Source of the DNA: Ascaphus truei
Taxonomy: Eukaryota; Chordata; Amphibia; Anura; Ascaphidae
Assembly: GCA_036426205.1 (NCBI GenBank)
Contig: CM071586.1
Span: 12,481,224-12,545,223 of the forward strand
DNA length: 64,000 bases
Direction: 5' to 3'
Part shown: positions 34,350 to 44,562 of the stretch, in pieces
Layout: every line of letters starts with the position of its first letter
How positions within the stretch are numbered: the first letter of the stretch is position 1
Notes under the pieces: generated by a model
Database searches by the model: none
Told to the model about the DNA's origin: nothing
Seen by the model: only the letters and a program-made list of their open reading frames with translations
Translations under genes and position numbers: made by a program

Positions 34350-34833
34350 TTGTTTTTTTTTTTTCAACTTCTAATTTTTCTTTATTGGGGTAACATACTC
34401 ATACATTATATCCCATCCCATTGTATTACTTCCCCCAATAATGTTTTTAAACATACTGCTGCGGCAGCTTTTATTCTTACAAATCACCGGCTTTCACCTG
34501 GCTTGTTCCTGGAATGCCACGCTGTTCACCTGGAGCATGCCGTGCTCCTTTTGCCATCCCAGCCAGGGTCATGTCCGGCTGACGCGCGGTTGATGGGTTT
34601 ATTGATAATGGTTCGGATTTAAATAGGCTACAATGCTTCGCGTGTCCGCCAGATGGCAGAAATTCATGACTTGTAATGCACCGAATCAGTAATGTGTCGG
34701 CTTGCAGGTGTTTCGTTTAAAAAAGATACTGTACCACAGTGTGCCATTGTAACTTGGCCTTGGCCTTGAGACTGAAGGAAGAGTTGCCAAAATGTATCAA
34801 TTTAGGCTTTTCATATTAAAGAAAGACAAAATT

Positions 34834-35860
34834 TTATTCCTAGGTGCCCTAGAACAGAAGTTCCCACGCCAATTGCCATTGAACTTGACCGCGGCCCTAA
34901 GTAGTTCCCACGCCAATTGCGCGAATATAATGTAAAATAACCCGTTCTGTGGGTCTGAGCGGGTTGAAATTTACCTGGTCCTCATGCGGGAGGACCCTTG
35001 CCATAGTGTCAAAATATCAGCCTTCCAAGACCCCCGAAACCGGAGGTACAAAAAGACAGTTTAAAAGCACATTACCAAAGTGGCTTTTTTTCTGCCATGC
35101 AAGTCAATGGCAGAAACCTGAACTTTAACACTACACCTGTATATACTGTAAGTACATATAATGTAAAATAACCCGTTATTCCTAGGTGCCCTAGAACAGA
35201 AGTTCCCACGCCAATTGCCCGTGAACTTGACCGCGGCCCTAAGTAGTTCCCACGCCAATTGCGCGAATATAATGTAAAATAACCCGTTCTGTGGGTCTGA
35301 GCGGGTTGAAATTTACCTGGTCCTCATGCGGGAGGACCCTTGCCATAGTGTCAAAATATCAGCCTTCCAAGACCCCCGAAACCGGAGGTACAAAAAGACA
35401 GTTTAAAAGCACATTACCAAAGTGGCTTTTTTTCTGCCATGCAAGTCAATGGCAGAAACCTGAACTTTAACATCACCCTGACTCCGTTCTGTTGCCACGA
35501 GAGGGTCGCAATTTGCCATGCAATCCTGCCGCAACTAGGACTACATGGTCACCGAATCTGAGCCCTATAGGTCGAACAGGACCGGAGTTGTGGGTTCCAG
35601 GTTTCTGCTCATTCTGACTTAGCCGGTTCAAAGCTTTCTCCGCCATTGCGCTCAATGGTAGGACCCTCCTCGCCGGCGTGACCCTTTCTCGCCGCCATTA
35701 CTGCTGGGACCCTGTTGGGGTCAAGTGAGGAGGTTCCTAACATCTAGGGGAAAAATGAATTTTATTTCTAGGTGCCCTAGAACAGAAGTTCCACGCCAAT
35801 TGACCTAGTTCCCACGCCAATTGCCGTAGTTCCTACGCCAATTGCGCGACCAGCCAGTTA
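34834..35860 (-). repeat. Fragment of the long LTR family, with a 297-bp tandem duplication
   Basis: This segment is the inverted counterpart of about 11000-11760 (shared phrases CTAGGTGCCCTAGAACAG, CACGCCAATTG, CTGAGCGGGTTGAAATTTA). Inside it 34834-35130 recurs at 35176-35472 (offset 342 bp) with only a short mismatch near CCATTGAACTTG/CCCGTGAACTTG. A third, shorter set of CCAATTG units lies at 35760-35850. Confidence 0.8.
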
Positions 35861-36600
35861 AAAAACAGTGCAGCAAGCCTCTACAGTCCACAGTACATTT
35901 GTTACACTGGCAAAGGAGCAAATGGAAACAATGTGAGGCAATTCAACATGGTCTTTTATTGGTGGAGTCAGTACAAAAACATTTATTTACAAATACTGTA
36001 CAATGTTGTAACATTTAAAGTGCACAGCAATTCTAACCATCAACAAATTTTTGGTGCATGCGGCACAGGGAGTTAAAGTGACTTGCTTTTTATGTACTGT
36101 ATTTGGGGGTTGTCTTTGGGGGTTTATTCATCAAATTATTATGATGAACTGCCTTTTGAAATGACACTGCTGTTAACTTTTTCAGCCACACACCTCCAGA
36201 GTTTTTAATCCCTCCCTAGCAGAAGCGTCAATCGGCTGAGTCACCCTAGCCTACCATCCCCCTCTCTCCACTGGGTCGTTGATCTTCTGTATATTGCCAT
36301 TGTGTTCTTAATCCGCCCATAGCCGAGCTACAAACACTCAGCACGCCTGCTTCTAATCACACCGTCCCCCTCCCCCAACCCTTAGAGGCCTGTTGTTTGA
36401 ACGGTAATGCTTTGAAAAATCCCCTCTCGAATTTGAAATGTAAATCTGATGTGCACAGCACTGTGAGAATTGAGAGTACACTGATACAGTATTTCATCAG
36501 GGTGTGAAAATATTTGTCAGTCACTATGGTTTACAGTCACATGTTTTTAATACAATACAGTACATTCTTTAATATCTTTAAAATAAAAATATATAAATCC
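35861..36600. other. No recognisable gene or element
   Basis: AT-rich sequence with poly(T)-containing stretches. No exon, repeat terminus or RNA gene is seen. Confidence 0.45.
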
Positions 36601-36639
36601 TGCGAATTGCCTGCTATCTGGCTTTTGATTCCTTTCCTT

Positions 36640-36804
36640 CTCAGCAGGGGCTTCTGGGAGTTGTAGTTCTGCTTCTGATCCTATTTTAAATTCTGAAGGC
36701 AGCAGAACCACAAATCCCAGATTACTTGGCAGCCTATGACATCACTCAGAGCGCAGCCAATCAGAGCACAGAGCCCCCCCCCCACATGCTGCAGCTGCCC
36801 CCAG
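36640..36804 (+). promoter_or_regulatory. Promoter-like block and putative noncoding exon 1
   Basis: CTTCTGGGAGTTGTAGT at about 36651 is the complement of the ACTACAACTCCCAGAAG element bound by ZNF143/THAP11-type factors. A second ACCACAAATCCCAGATT-like site is at about 36708. A CRE-like TGACATCA (36737) and a CCAAT box (GCCAATCAGAG, 36756) follow, then GCTGCAGCTGCCCCCAG/GTAGGA, a plausible first-exon donor at 36804/36805. Its position upstream of the N-terminal finger exons fits a finger-gene promoter. No TATA box. Confidence 0.55.
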
Positions 36805-37139
36805 GTAGGAGGTGATGTGTTTCTTATGTGTATGTAATATAGTTACACAGAGGCTCTGATTACATTAATCTCCTGTTACACTGTGTGCAGAGACCTGACT
36901 ATTACATGGGGGCTTCATGCACCCACCTCACATGGGAATGGCTGCTGCTAAATATTCTTACTGGGTGAGGGGCAGAGAAGGGGGGAAGCTGTGTGTGTAA
37001 CATACATGGAAGGGGGTATGAGACCTGTTATTGCACCAATACACAGGGGACATGTTACAAGCTTTTAACGGTTTATAAGAAATACAGAAACAGAGAATAT
37101 TATATACAGAGTTGTGATATCTGATTGCAATGGATGTTG

Positions 37140-37320
37140 TCCCTCACACAGACTGCCCCCCCTCACACGGATTTCCCCCCCTCGCGCAGACTGCCCCTCC
37201 TCACACACTCCCCCTCTCTCCTAACCACCCCTTTCCCCGCACCCACACTTTCTTCACCCCCCTCTCCCCATCACACCCCACTCTCCCCATCACACCACCC
37301 CGCCCCCCCTCTAGACGCGC
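37140..37320. repeat. C-rich minisatellite, short allele
   Basis: About three units of CCCCCTCACACAGACTG followed by degenerate C-rich sequence. The duplicate at 40150-40410 has many more units. The proline-rich ORFs across it are chance. Confidence 0.75.
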
Positions 37321-37412
37321 TCAGCTCTGACGCACCCACTCGCAGACACGCTCGGTCGGCTCTACTGGTTTTTATCACACCTCTCTCATCACTCATTATT
37401 CCTATATAATTT

Positions 37413-37463
37413 AGCACTTACAGCTGTGTGAATAAGAAAGTTCACCCTCTTTGAATTCTATGG
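37413..37463. repeat. Tc1 terminal remnant
   Basis: TACAGCTGTGTGAATAAGAA followed by AGTTCACCCTCTTTGAATTC matches the first 50 bp of the Tc1 element that occupies the equivalent place in the second duplicate (40681 onward). Only the end is left here. Confidence 0.7.
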
Positions 37464-37548
37464 TGTCACTGTGAGGTACAGAAGAGAAAGACTATGGGTC
37501 CTCTCTATCTGTGACACTTTACAGTGGGAGATTCCACAGGAACCAGAT

Positions 37549-37640
37549 GCATTGTTGGAGTATCTGAATAACTTGTTGGTGATGAACAATGACAAGAAGC
37601 AGATCACTTCCTCACATCTGTCCCTCCCACTAGACACAGA
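37549..37640 (+). pseudogene. Degenerate N-terminal finger-gene exon copy a
   Basis: ATTCCACAG acceptor-like sequence is followed by a reading EPDALLEYLNNLLVMNNDKK, a variant of the EHLT.S.MM...KK start of the exons at 37699 and 38261. The conserved IIYLL.GE end and donor are absent, so it is unlikely to be spliced. Confidence 0.5.
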
Positions 37641-37698
37641 CAGGAAAAGCCCTTATTGCTTGAGATCTGTAGATCTTACCCATTCTGTTTGCTTCCAG

Positions 37699-37805
37699 AG
37701 CCCACCATGGAGCATCTGACTAACTCGATGATGATGGACAAGAAGCAGGCGGCTGAGGGAATCTTGAATCACATCTTAGACATCATCTACCTGCTGACTG
37801 GAGAG
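37699..37805 (+). CDS. N-terminal exon of a frog-type C2H2 finger gene (exon b)
   Basis: After a TTTGCTTCCAG acceptor, an ATG with good context (CCCACCATGG) at 37707 starts MEHLTNSMMMDKKQAAEG, ending ILDIIYLLTGE at GAGAG/GTGAGG in phase 0. This N-terminal module (…ERILNHTLEIIYLLTGE) is found ahead of KRAB-like or FAX boxes in Xenopus Krüppel genes, and the 33-codon length fits. No KRAB box or finger exon follows in the window before the duplication, so the gene may be incomplete or broken by the later insertions. Confidence 0.65.
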
Positions 37806-38037
37806 GTGAGGGCTACTACAGAAGGTCATAATGGCACCCCTCGTATTATCTTTTAAATAAAGTAGCACAGATTATATTGTAGTGCAGGATACTGTTCTGT
37901 TTAAGGATTCCTGAAATATGGTAACTTCCCTCATAGTATTTCAGGTTGGTCTCTCTCCTATTATTGATGTGATAGGACAAGTACAGTCACTATTCCTAAC
38001 TGCAGAGGTCATCGGGTGGAGAAACACTCCCACAAGG

Positions 38038-38112
38038 ACCAGAGCTCATTCTTGGAGTTCCTAAGTAACTCACTGATGATGAAAAAGTACAAGGAGCTGA
38101 TGACTCCCTCAT
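38038..38112 (+). pseudogene. Degenerate N-terminal finger-gene exon copy c
   Basis: The segment reads SSFLEFLSNSLMMKKYKELM, matching the start of the exons at 37699 and 38261, then loses similarity before the IIYLL motif. This is a decayed exon duplicate. Confidence 0.5.
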
Positions 38113-38260
38113 ATCTATCCCTCCCACTGCAAAGAGACACCGATAGATATGCCCCATAGTCTTTCTTCTCTGTACTTCAAAATACACAGTGACACAGACA
38201 AAATGCCCTTATTCCCGATATCTGTACTTCTGACATCTCCCATGTTATCTTTTGTCACAG

Positions 38261-38377
38261 AGACCATTCTTGGAGCATCTGACTGACTCTCTGATGATGA
38301 ACAAAATTAATAATGAGAAGATGACTGAGAGGATCTTGAATCACACCCAGGAGATCATCTACCTGTTGTCTGGAGAG
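38261..38377 (+). CDS. N-terminal exon of a frog-type C2H2 finger gene (exon d)
   Basis: A TTTTGTCACAG acceptor precedes 39 codons, RPFLEHLTDSLMMNKINNEK then MTERILNHTQEIIYLLSGE, ending GAGAG/GTGAGA in phase 0. It has no initiating Met at the start, so it would be an internal repeat of exon b or an alternative exon. The duplicate at 51093-51216 is nearly identical. Conservation of both splice sites argues that it was functional until recently. Confidence 0.65.
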
Positions 38378-38392
38378 GTGAGAGCTGCTGTA

Positions 38393-38747
38393 CAGAATCA
38401 GCGGCCGTTATTCGAACACTTCACGCGTTGTATACCTCGGAATACCCATGTCATGGCGCGGGATTTCTTCCAACTGTACCGCCCCTTCCCGCCTTAAGAC
38501 GCGAGTGCAGAAAATGGCATTTTAGTGTTAAACAGTGTTAAACACTGAAAGTGACACAGTTGCACAGTAGCACAGTTCTGTACACATTACATTTCATTGC
38601 ACAAATAGAAACAGAATCCATGCACAAACAAAGCAACCGCGATAAACACTTGTGCTGGGGCGGTTGGTCGCGTTAATGCCGCGTGGAGTACAGCAGCGCA
38701 CACGAAAACGGTTCCGTGATTTGTTCGAATAACGGCCGCTGCATCTG
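38393..38747. mobile_element. 355-bp MITE, TA target site, TIR core TTATTCGAACA
   Basis: The ends are CAGAATCAGCGGCCGTTATT... and ...AATAACGGCCGCTGCATCTG (imperfect by two bases on the left), flanked by TA on each side. The copy in the duplicated block (51230) has the perfect CAGATGCAGCGGCCG end, so the left mismatch arose after duplication. There is no ORF. The CAG...CTG ends and TA site point to the Tc1/mariner/pogo superfamily. Confidence 0.8.
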
Positions 38748-38749
38748 TA

Positions 38750-40002
38750 TAATGTCATAGTGCGTATGTGTGCTACTTTGAGAACTGATGTCCAGGGACA
38801 GATGCAGTTTTTCAATGACAGAGCCTGGGACAGACAAGACAACTTAGCGCATAGGGAGAGCACAAGATAATAAAGGGACATGACTTGGTAAAAGGAGAGA
38901 ACAGATAAAGTTGATCAACCATGAGTTTGGACACAATAGAGGATTTTGCTAGTGAGCGGTTAGTCCCATTGATTGGCTTTTGTCAGAGATGAAATTAAGG
39001 ACCGACCAGCCACGTTACCAAATACTGTCAGAAACATATATCACCTACTTGACGAGAACCAATAATTGTGGAAAGCCTGGAAGATCGAGACCTACAAAAA
39101 AGAATCGTTCTGGAATGCGACAGCCGCATGTAGAGTGCAATCACGGAAGCTAAAAGTCGGAGAAAGGACCTCGCAGAGCTCCGGCGCATCCAGACATTCA
39201 ACGAGGTCTTTAAACAAGGCTACACGTGCAAGGGCCAATTACTGTCGAAAAGAGCCATGAAATTTGAGAGAGCCCATATTGAAGGGGAGGAGCAAAGGGA
39301 CACAGCTGCATCCACCGCTGCCTCTGCACGTTGGAACACCAATTTGGAAGCAAACGTAGAGGTTTATATGTAGAAAAGGAAGCAGTCACTGCTGAAGCCC
39401 AAGCCGAGATCTTTGAAGCAGCCGGAAGACAAGATGACGGGGAGCACTAGAGAAATCCAATAGCTTTAGAAGATCCAGCACACTAGAGACTATTTAATAA
39501 GTCATGCTAGTATGAACGCCAGTCCACCATCTCTACCCGATGAGGAAGGTATTACAGATGCCAAAGCTATGGAGACTCCACGTGAATTAGAGGAACAGCA
39601 TCTTCAAGCATACACTACATGGAATAGCTACATCTACCACAGTGAACCACACACTCACATGTGTATGGATGCACTACACCAAGCTTGCAATCCAGGTACG
39701 TTAACACAGAGAACACCCTTTCTCATACTTACACACAGTCACCTTACATCCACTGCACGTAAGAGACGACTGCAGGGTTCCCCTCAGCAAGGACTATTGT
39801 ACATAACGCATACCCAACACATACACCAAAGGCATCCAATAAACCCTTCTCCACCTTACGTTCAATGTTGTGAACCAATATGATGGACAGAGCAACATAC
39901 CCAACTACAACAGCCCACATCTTCAGCCCTAGGTACACCAACCATATCTAGTACTAGCTATTTAAAGAAACGAAAGACCAGTCACAAGATACAATAATAC
40001 TA
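38750..40002 (+). other. Decayed coding-like region of unknown origin
   Basis: Broken plus-strand frames between 38920 and 39890 read as a continuous charged protein: LEDRDLQKRIVLEC, then EAKSRRKDLAELRRIQTFNE, RAMKFERAHIEGEEQRDTAA and, after stops, an ORF at 39512-39883 (MNASPPSLPDEEGITDAKAM). The character (helical and charged, then Pro/Ser/His-rich) suggests a retrotransposon gag or transposon accessory ORF, but I do not recognise the family. It has no clear ends. Confidence 0.35.
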
Positions 40003-40680
40003 GGGGAAGCTGTGTGTGTAACATACATGGAAGGGGGTATGAGACCTGTTATTGCACCAATACACAGGGGACATGTTACAAGCTTTTAACGGTTTATAAC
40101 AAATACAGAAACAGAGAATATTATATACAGAGTTGTGATATCTGACTGCAATGGATGTTGGCCCTCACGCAGACTGCCCCCCTCACACAGACTGCCCCCC
40201 TCACACAGACTGCCCCCCTCACACAGACTGCCCCCTCACGCAGACTGCCCCCCCCCCTCACACAGACTGCCCCCCCTCACACAGACTGCCCCCCCCTCAC
40301 ACAGACTGCCCCCCCTCACGCAGACTGGCCCCCCTCATGCAGACTGCCCCCCCTCACGCAGACTGCTTCCCCCTCTCACGCAGACTGCACCCCCACACAC
40401 TCCCCCTCACTCCTAGCCACACCTTTCCCCGCACCCACCATTTCTTCAACCCCATCTCCCCCAACACACCCCCCCCCACCCCCCTTCTCTAGACGTGCTC
40501 GGCTCTGACGCATGCACTCGCAGACACGCTCGGTCGGCTCTACTGGTTTTTTATCACACCTCTCCCATCACTCATTCTTATATAATGTAGCAATTACACT
40601 TGTGTGTAGCGGGAGGCCTCTGTAACTGCCACTCCCCCTCCCCCCCAGAAATTATTGTGCACCCCTGCACCAACATGTAA
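40003..40680. repeat. Segmental duplicate of 36970-37412
   Basis: GAAGCTGTGTGTGTAACATA and the following 150 bp repeat 36978-37140 almost exactly, then the C-rich minisatellite and the CGGTCGGCTCTACTGGTTTT block follow in the same order. The duplicate is broken at 40681 by the Tc1 element and resumes beyond 49.6 kb. Confidence 0.85.
40150..40410. repeat. Minisatellite, unit about CCCCCCTCACACAGACTG
   Basis: Roughly 12-13 tandem units of 16-21 bp, differing mainly in the length of the C run and CACACA/CACGCA. The block-1 copy has about three. Confidence 0.9.
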
Positions 40681-42008
40681 TACAGTTGTGTGAAAAAGAA
40701 AGTACACCCTCTTTGAATTCTATGGTTTTACAGGACATATTAACAATTGTCTGTTCCTTAGCAGGTCTTAAAATTAGGTAAATATAACCTCAGATGAACA
40801 ACACATGATATATTTCACTGTGTCATGATTTATTTAACAAAAGTAAAGCCAAAAGGGAGAAGCCATGTGTGAAAAACTAAGTATACCTTATGATTCAGTA
40901 GCTTGTAGAACCATCTTTAGCAGCAATAACTTGACGTAATCGTTTTCTGTATGACTTTATCAGTCTCTCACATCGTTGTGGAGGAATTCTGTCCCTCTCT
41001 TCTTTACAACGTTGCGTCAGTTCATTGAGGTTTGTGGGCATTTGTTTATGCACAGCTCTCTTAAGGTCCAGCCACAGCATTTCAATCGGGTTGAGGTCTG
41101 GACTTTGACTGGGCCATTGCAACACATTCATTCCTTTCTTTTTCAGCCATTCTGTTGTAGATTTGCTGGTGTGCTTGGGATCATTGTCCTGTTGCATGAC
41201 CCAATTTCGGCCAAGCTTTAGCTGTCGGACAGATGGCCTCCCCCCCCCCCCCCTCTCTAGACGCGCTCGGCTCTGACGCATGCACTCGCAGACACGCTCG
41301 GTCGGCTCTACTGGTTTTTTATCACACCTCTCCCATCACTCATTCTTATATAATGTAGCAATTACACTTGTGTGTAGCGGGAGGCCTCTGTAACTGCCAC
41401 TCCCCCTCCCCCCCAGAAATTATTGTGCACCCCTGCACCAACATGTAATACAGTTGTGTGAAAAAGAAAGTACACCCTCTTTGAATTCTATGGTTTTACA
41501 GGACATATTAACAATTGTCTGTTCCTTAGCAGGTCTTAAAATTAGGTAAATATAACCTCAGATGAACAACACATGATATATTTCACTGTGTCATGATTTA
41601 TTTAACAAAAGTAAAGCCAAAAGGGAGAAGCCATGTGTGAAAAACTAAGTATACCTTATGATTCAGTAGCTTGTAGAACCATCTTTAGCAGCAATAACTT
41701 GACGTAATCGTTTTCTGTATGACTTTATCAGTCTCTCACATCGTTGTGGAGGAATTCTGTCCCTCTCTTCTTTACAACGTTGCGTCAGTTCATTGAGGTT
41801 TGTGGGCATTTGTTTATGCACAGCTCTCTTAAGGTCCAGCCACAGCATTTCAATCGGGTTGAGGTCTGGACTTTGACTGGGCCATTGCAACACATTCATT
41901 CCTTTCTTTTTCAGCCATTCTGTTGTAGATTTGCTGGTGTGCTTGGGATCATTGTCCTGTTGCATGACCCAATTTCGGCCAAGCTTTAGCTGTCGGACAG
42001 ATGGCCTC
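40494..42008. repeat. 768-bp tandem duplication, near-identical copies
   Basis: 40494-41240 and 41262-42008 appear the same base for base apart from one C/T near the start (GACGTGCTCGG/GACGCGCTCGG), joined through a C run at 41240-41252. The unit spans the left Tc1 end and part of its transposase. The second copy continues correctly into the rest of the Tc1; the first stops dead in the middle of the transposase. Confidence 0.92.
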
Positions 42009-42382
42009 ACATTTGACTCTAGAATACTTTGGTACACAGAGGAGTTCATGGTCGACTCAATGACTGCAAGGTTTCCAGGTCCTGTGGATGCAAAACAAGG
42101 CCAAATCATCACCCCTCCACCACCCACCGTGCTTGACAGTTGGTATGAGGTGTTTGTGCTGATATGCTATATTTAGTTTTCGCCAAACGTGGCGCTGTGC
42201 ATTATGGCCAAACATCTCCACTTGGCAACTGTCTTGAATGTTTCCCACTTTTGAATAATCTTTCTCACTGTAGAATGATGGACTTTAAATTGGTTGGAAA
42301 TGGCCTTATAACCCTTCCCAGATTGATGGGCAGCAACAATTGCTTCTCTAAGATCATTGCTGATGTCTTTCCTCCTTGGCAT
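40895..42382 (-). pseudogene. Tc1 transposase, internally deleted and partly duplicated
   Basis: The N-terminus at 42382 reads MPRRKDISNDLREAIVAAHQ, then HHSTVRKIIQKWETFKTVAK, the paired-type helix-turn-helix. It then jumps to a short linker-like stretch and, after stops near 42180, to GGGGVMIWPCFASTGPG and the catalytic end: [12 protein letters not shown] with the second Asp, and [20 protein letters not shown] with the Glu, 34 residues between them (DD34E). The segment with the second DNA-binding helix and the first catalytic Asp is deleted. The C-terminal part occurs twice (42127-41663 and 41281-40895) because of the tandem duplication. It cannot encode a working enzyme. Confidence 0.92.
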
Positions 42383-42708
42383 TGTGTTAACACACACCTG
42401 AATGCTCCAGACCAGCAAACTGCTAAAACGTCGTCTTTTATACAGGTGGTCACACTTGCTGATGATCAATTAATCAAGGACATTTGATTAGCAGCACCTG
42501 TCTGCTCCTTAGCATCTTAATTCCTATGGAAGCAGTAAGGGTGTACTTAGTTTTTCACACATGGCTTCTCCATTTTGGCTTTATTTTGGTTAAATAAATC
42601 ATGACGAGGCGGAGCTACGAAGGCAAAGAGCATGGTAGCATAACCTACTGTAGCTGCTCTGACCCCCGCTGAACAATATAAGCACTCAAAACTCATAAAG
42701 GCAGCAGG

Positions 42709-43665
42709 ATGTCAAAGAGAGGAGTGAAAACCCCGAGGAAGAAGGGGTTACCTGAATATTTTGGGAAAGCCCGGGGAGCAGGTGCTGAGGAAGAAATGGC
42801 ACCCATTTCTAACACAGGATCTGAAGCAGAAATGGAAGGCGATGAAGAAGAAATGAACACAGCACAGAGGCCAGTGAGGCAATGTGACTTCGACAAGCTA
42901 TACAGGGACATGAAATCTATGATGCAAGTGGAGATTAACAAGCTGAAGAAGGAAGTTACAGGGCTGGGGGAGAGAACTGGAGCATTAGAGATTAAAGTGG
43001 ACCAAACAATAAAATCAATAAAAAGAAATGATAAAAAAACGGCAGACCTGCAGAGTCAAATTAATGAAATTTAAGACAGGCAAAAGGACGCAGAAAACCG
43101 CGACCGCAGATACAATCTAAGGATTAGGGGGGTGCCGGAGTCAGTACAGGATTGTGAGGATTACGTTAAGCGGTGGCTAGAGAGTGTACTCCCTGATACA
43201 CCAAAGGAATACCTGACATTAGACAGATGCCACAGAGCCTTGCGGGCGAAACCGATGCAGTCGGAACAGCCTAGGGACATCATTGTGAGGATGCACCATT
43301 TTAGATCCAGGGAGGCTGTCCTGCAAAAAACAAGACCCCTACCAGCGGTGGACTTTGAGGGCACCCGGCTTTTGATCTTTCAAGATCTGGCACCCTCCAC
43401 ACTAGCACGTCGGAGAAATTTGCTCCCCATTACTAAGAAAATAAGGGACAAGGCAATCAGGTACCGTTGGATGTTCCCTTTTGGCCTCATGGTGATCAGA
43501 AATGGCCGGTCCTTCACCATGAAGGAATTAGAGGAAGGGCCTGCCTTCCTAAACAAACTAGGGTTTGAGGAGGCTAGGACAGCCGAGGGCACAGAGGAGG
43601 CACCCCTACATCCCACGTGGTCCAGCAGTACAAAATCTGCCAAGGAGAAGGGAGGGAATAAATAA
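42709..43665 (+). pseudogene. L1 ORF1 protein with one in-frame stop
   Basis: MSKRGVKTPRKKGLPEYFGK opens a 318-codon frame. Residues about 60-120 form a coiled coil (NKLKKEVTGLGERTGALEIK); then an in-frame TAA at 43072-43074; then DAENRDRRYNLRIRGVPE and the RRM/C-terminal core (DIIVRMHHFRSREAVLQKTR, IRYRWMFPFGLMV). The domain order is that of L1 ORF1p, an RNA-binding trimer. The stop between coiled coil and RRM is the only break, so the copy is young but not intact. Confidence 0.9.
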
Positions 43666-44242
43666 ATAAATACTCCGCAATGGACACTGTTCAAAGGTTC
43701 AATCTACAAGTTGTTTTTATTAAAAGGCACTAGTTCACCCGATGTTGTTGCCGGGCATAGGTGTGGCAAGTTGACATTGATGCAGTACCCCACTATGAAA
43801 AGAGAGGCTAAAATGAGAGCACATAAGGGGCCTGGAAGGAAACCCCTGTAAAGATACCTGTGGCGGCCCTGGGTCCGCAGGCCCGGTCGGCGGAGGGCGG
43901 CAGCAGATGGCAGTGGAAGATGGCGGCGACATGGGAGCAAGCAGACACCCAAGCTGACACGCAGGAGCAGGAAGGCGGGAAGAGGGAGAGAAGGCGCGAA
44001 CGTCCGTTTTGGCGTGCAGAAGATTCCAAGATGGCGGCGGGCGGAAATGCGTCATCACCGAGGGTCCGGTTCCCGGGCGCCATCTTGGAGGTGGCACGGG
44101 AACCGGAAGTGCCGTCGGTGGACGTCACTAAGACGCGGCGACGACTCCGGAAGGGAGGAGGGAGCCGCAGAGCAGTCGGGGGGAAGGGGGAGACACAGGG
44201 TGAGGCATGGAAGGGGGGCAGAGCCACAGGGGACATGGCGGG

Positions 44243-44370
44243 TTGGACCGGATGAGGGACGGGCTGGACCGAATGAGGGGCGGGCTGGACCGGATGAGGG
44301 GCGGGCTGGACCGGATGAGGGGTGTGCTGGACCGGATGAGGGGCGGGCTGGACCGGAGGAGGGGTGGGCT
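44243..44370. repeat. 21-bp minisatellite
   Basis: About six copies of GGGCTGGACCGGATGAGGGGC, translating as GLDRMRG repeats in one frame. Low sequence complexity; no evidence of coding use. Confidence 0.9.
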
Positions 44371-44435
44371 GCGCAGCAGAGGAGGTGAAAGGCCAGCTAG
44401 GGGAAGGGTAGGATTAGGGACAATTAGGAAGAGAG

Positions 44436-44562
44436 TGAGGTGTTTGGAAGGAGGGGGGGAGGTGTTTGGAAAGAGGGGGGAGGTGTTTGGAAGGCGGGGT
44501 GGAGGTGTTTGGAAGGAGGGGGGAGGTGTTTGGAAGGAGGAGTGAAGGTGTGTGGAAGGAGG
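44436..44562. repeat. 21-23-bp G-rich minisatellite
   Basis: About six copies of GAGGTGTTTGGAAGGAGGGG with small length changes in the G run. The G-rich plus strand could form G-quadruplexes. Confidence 0.88.

Noticed and set aside
40150..40508. Proline/histidine-rich ORFs, possibly a CRISPR-like or mucin-like array
   Set aside because: All three frames are open because of the C-rich minisatellite; the units lack spacers and vary in length, and CRISPR is not expected in a vertebrate.
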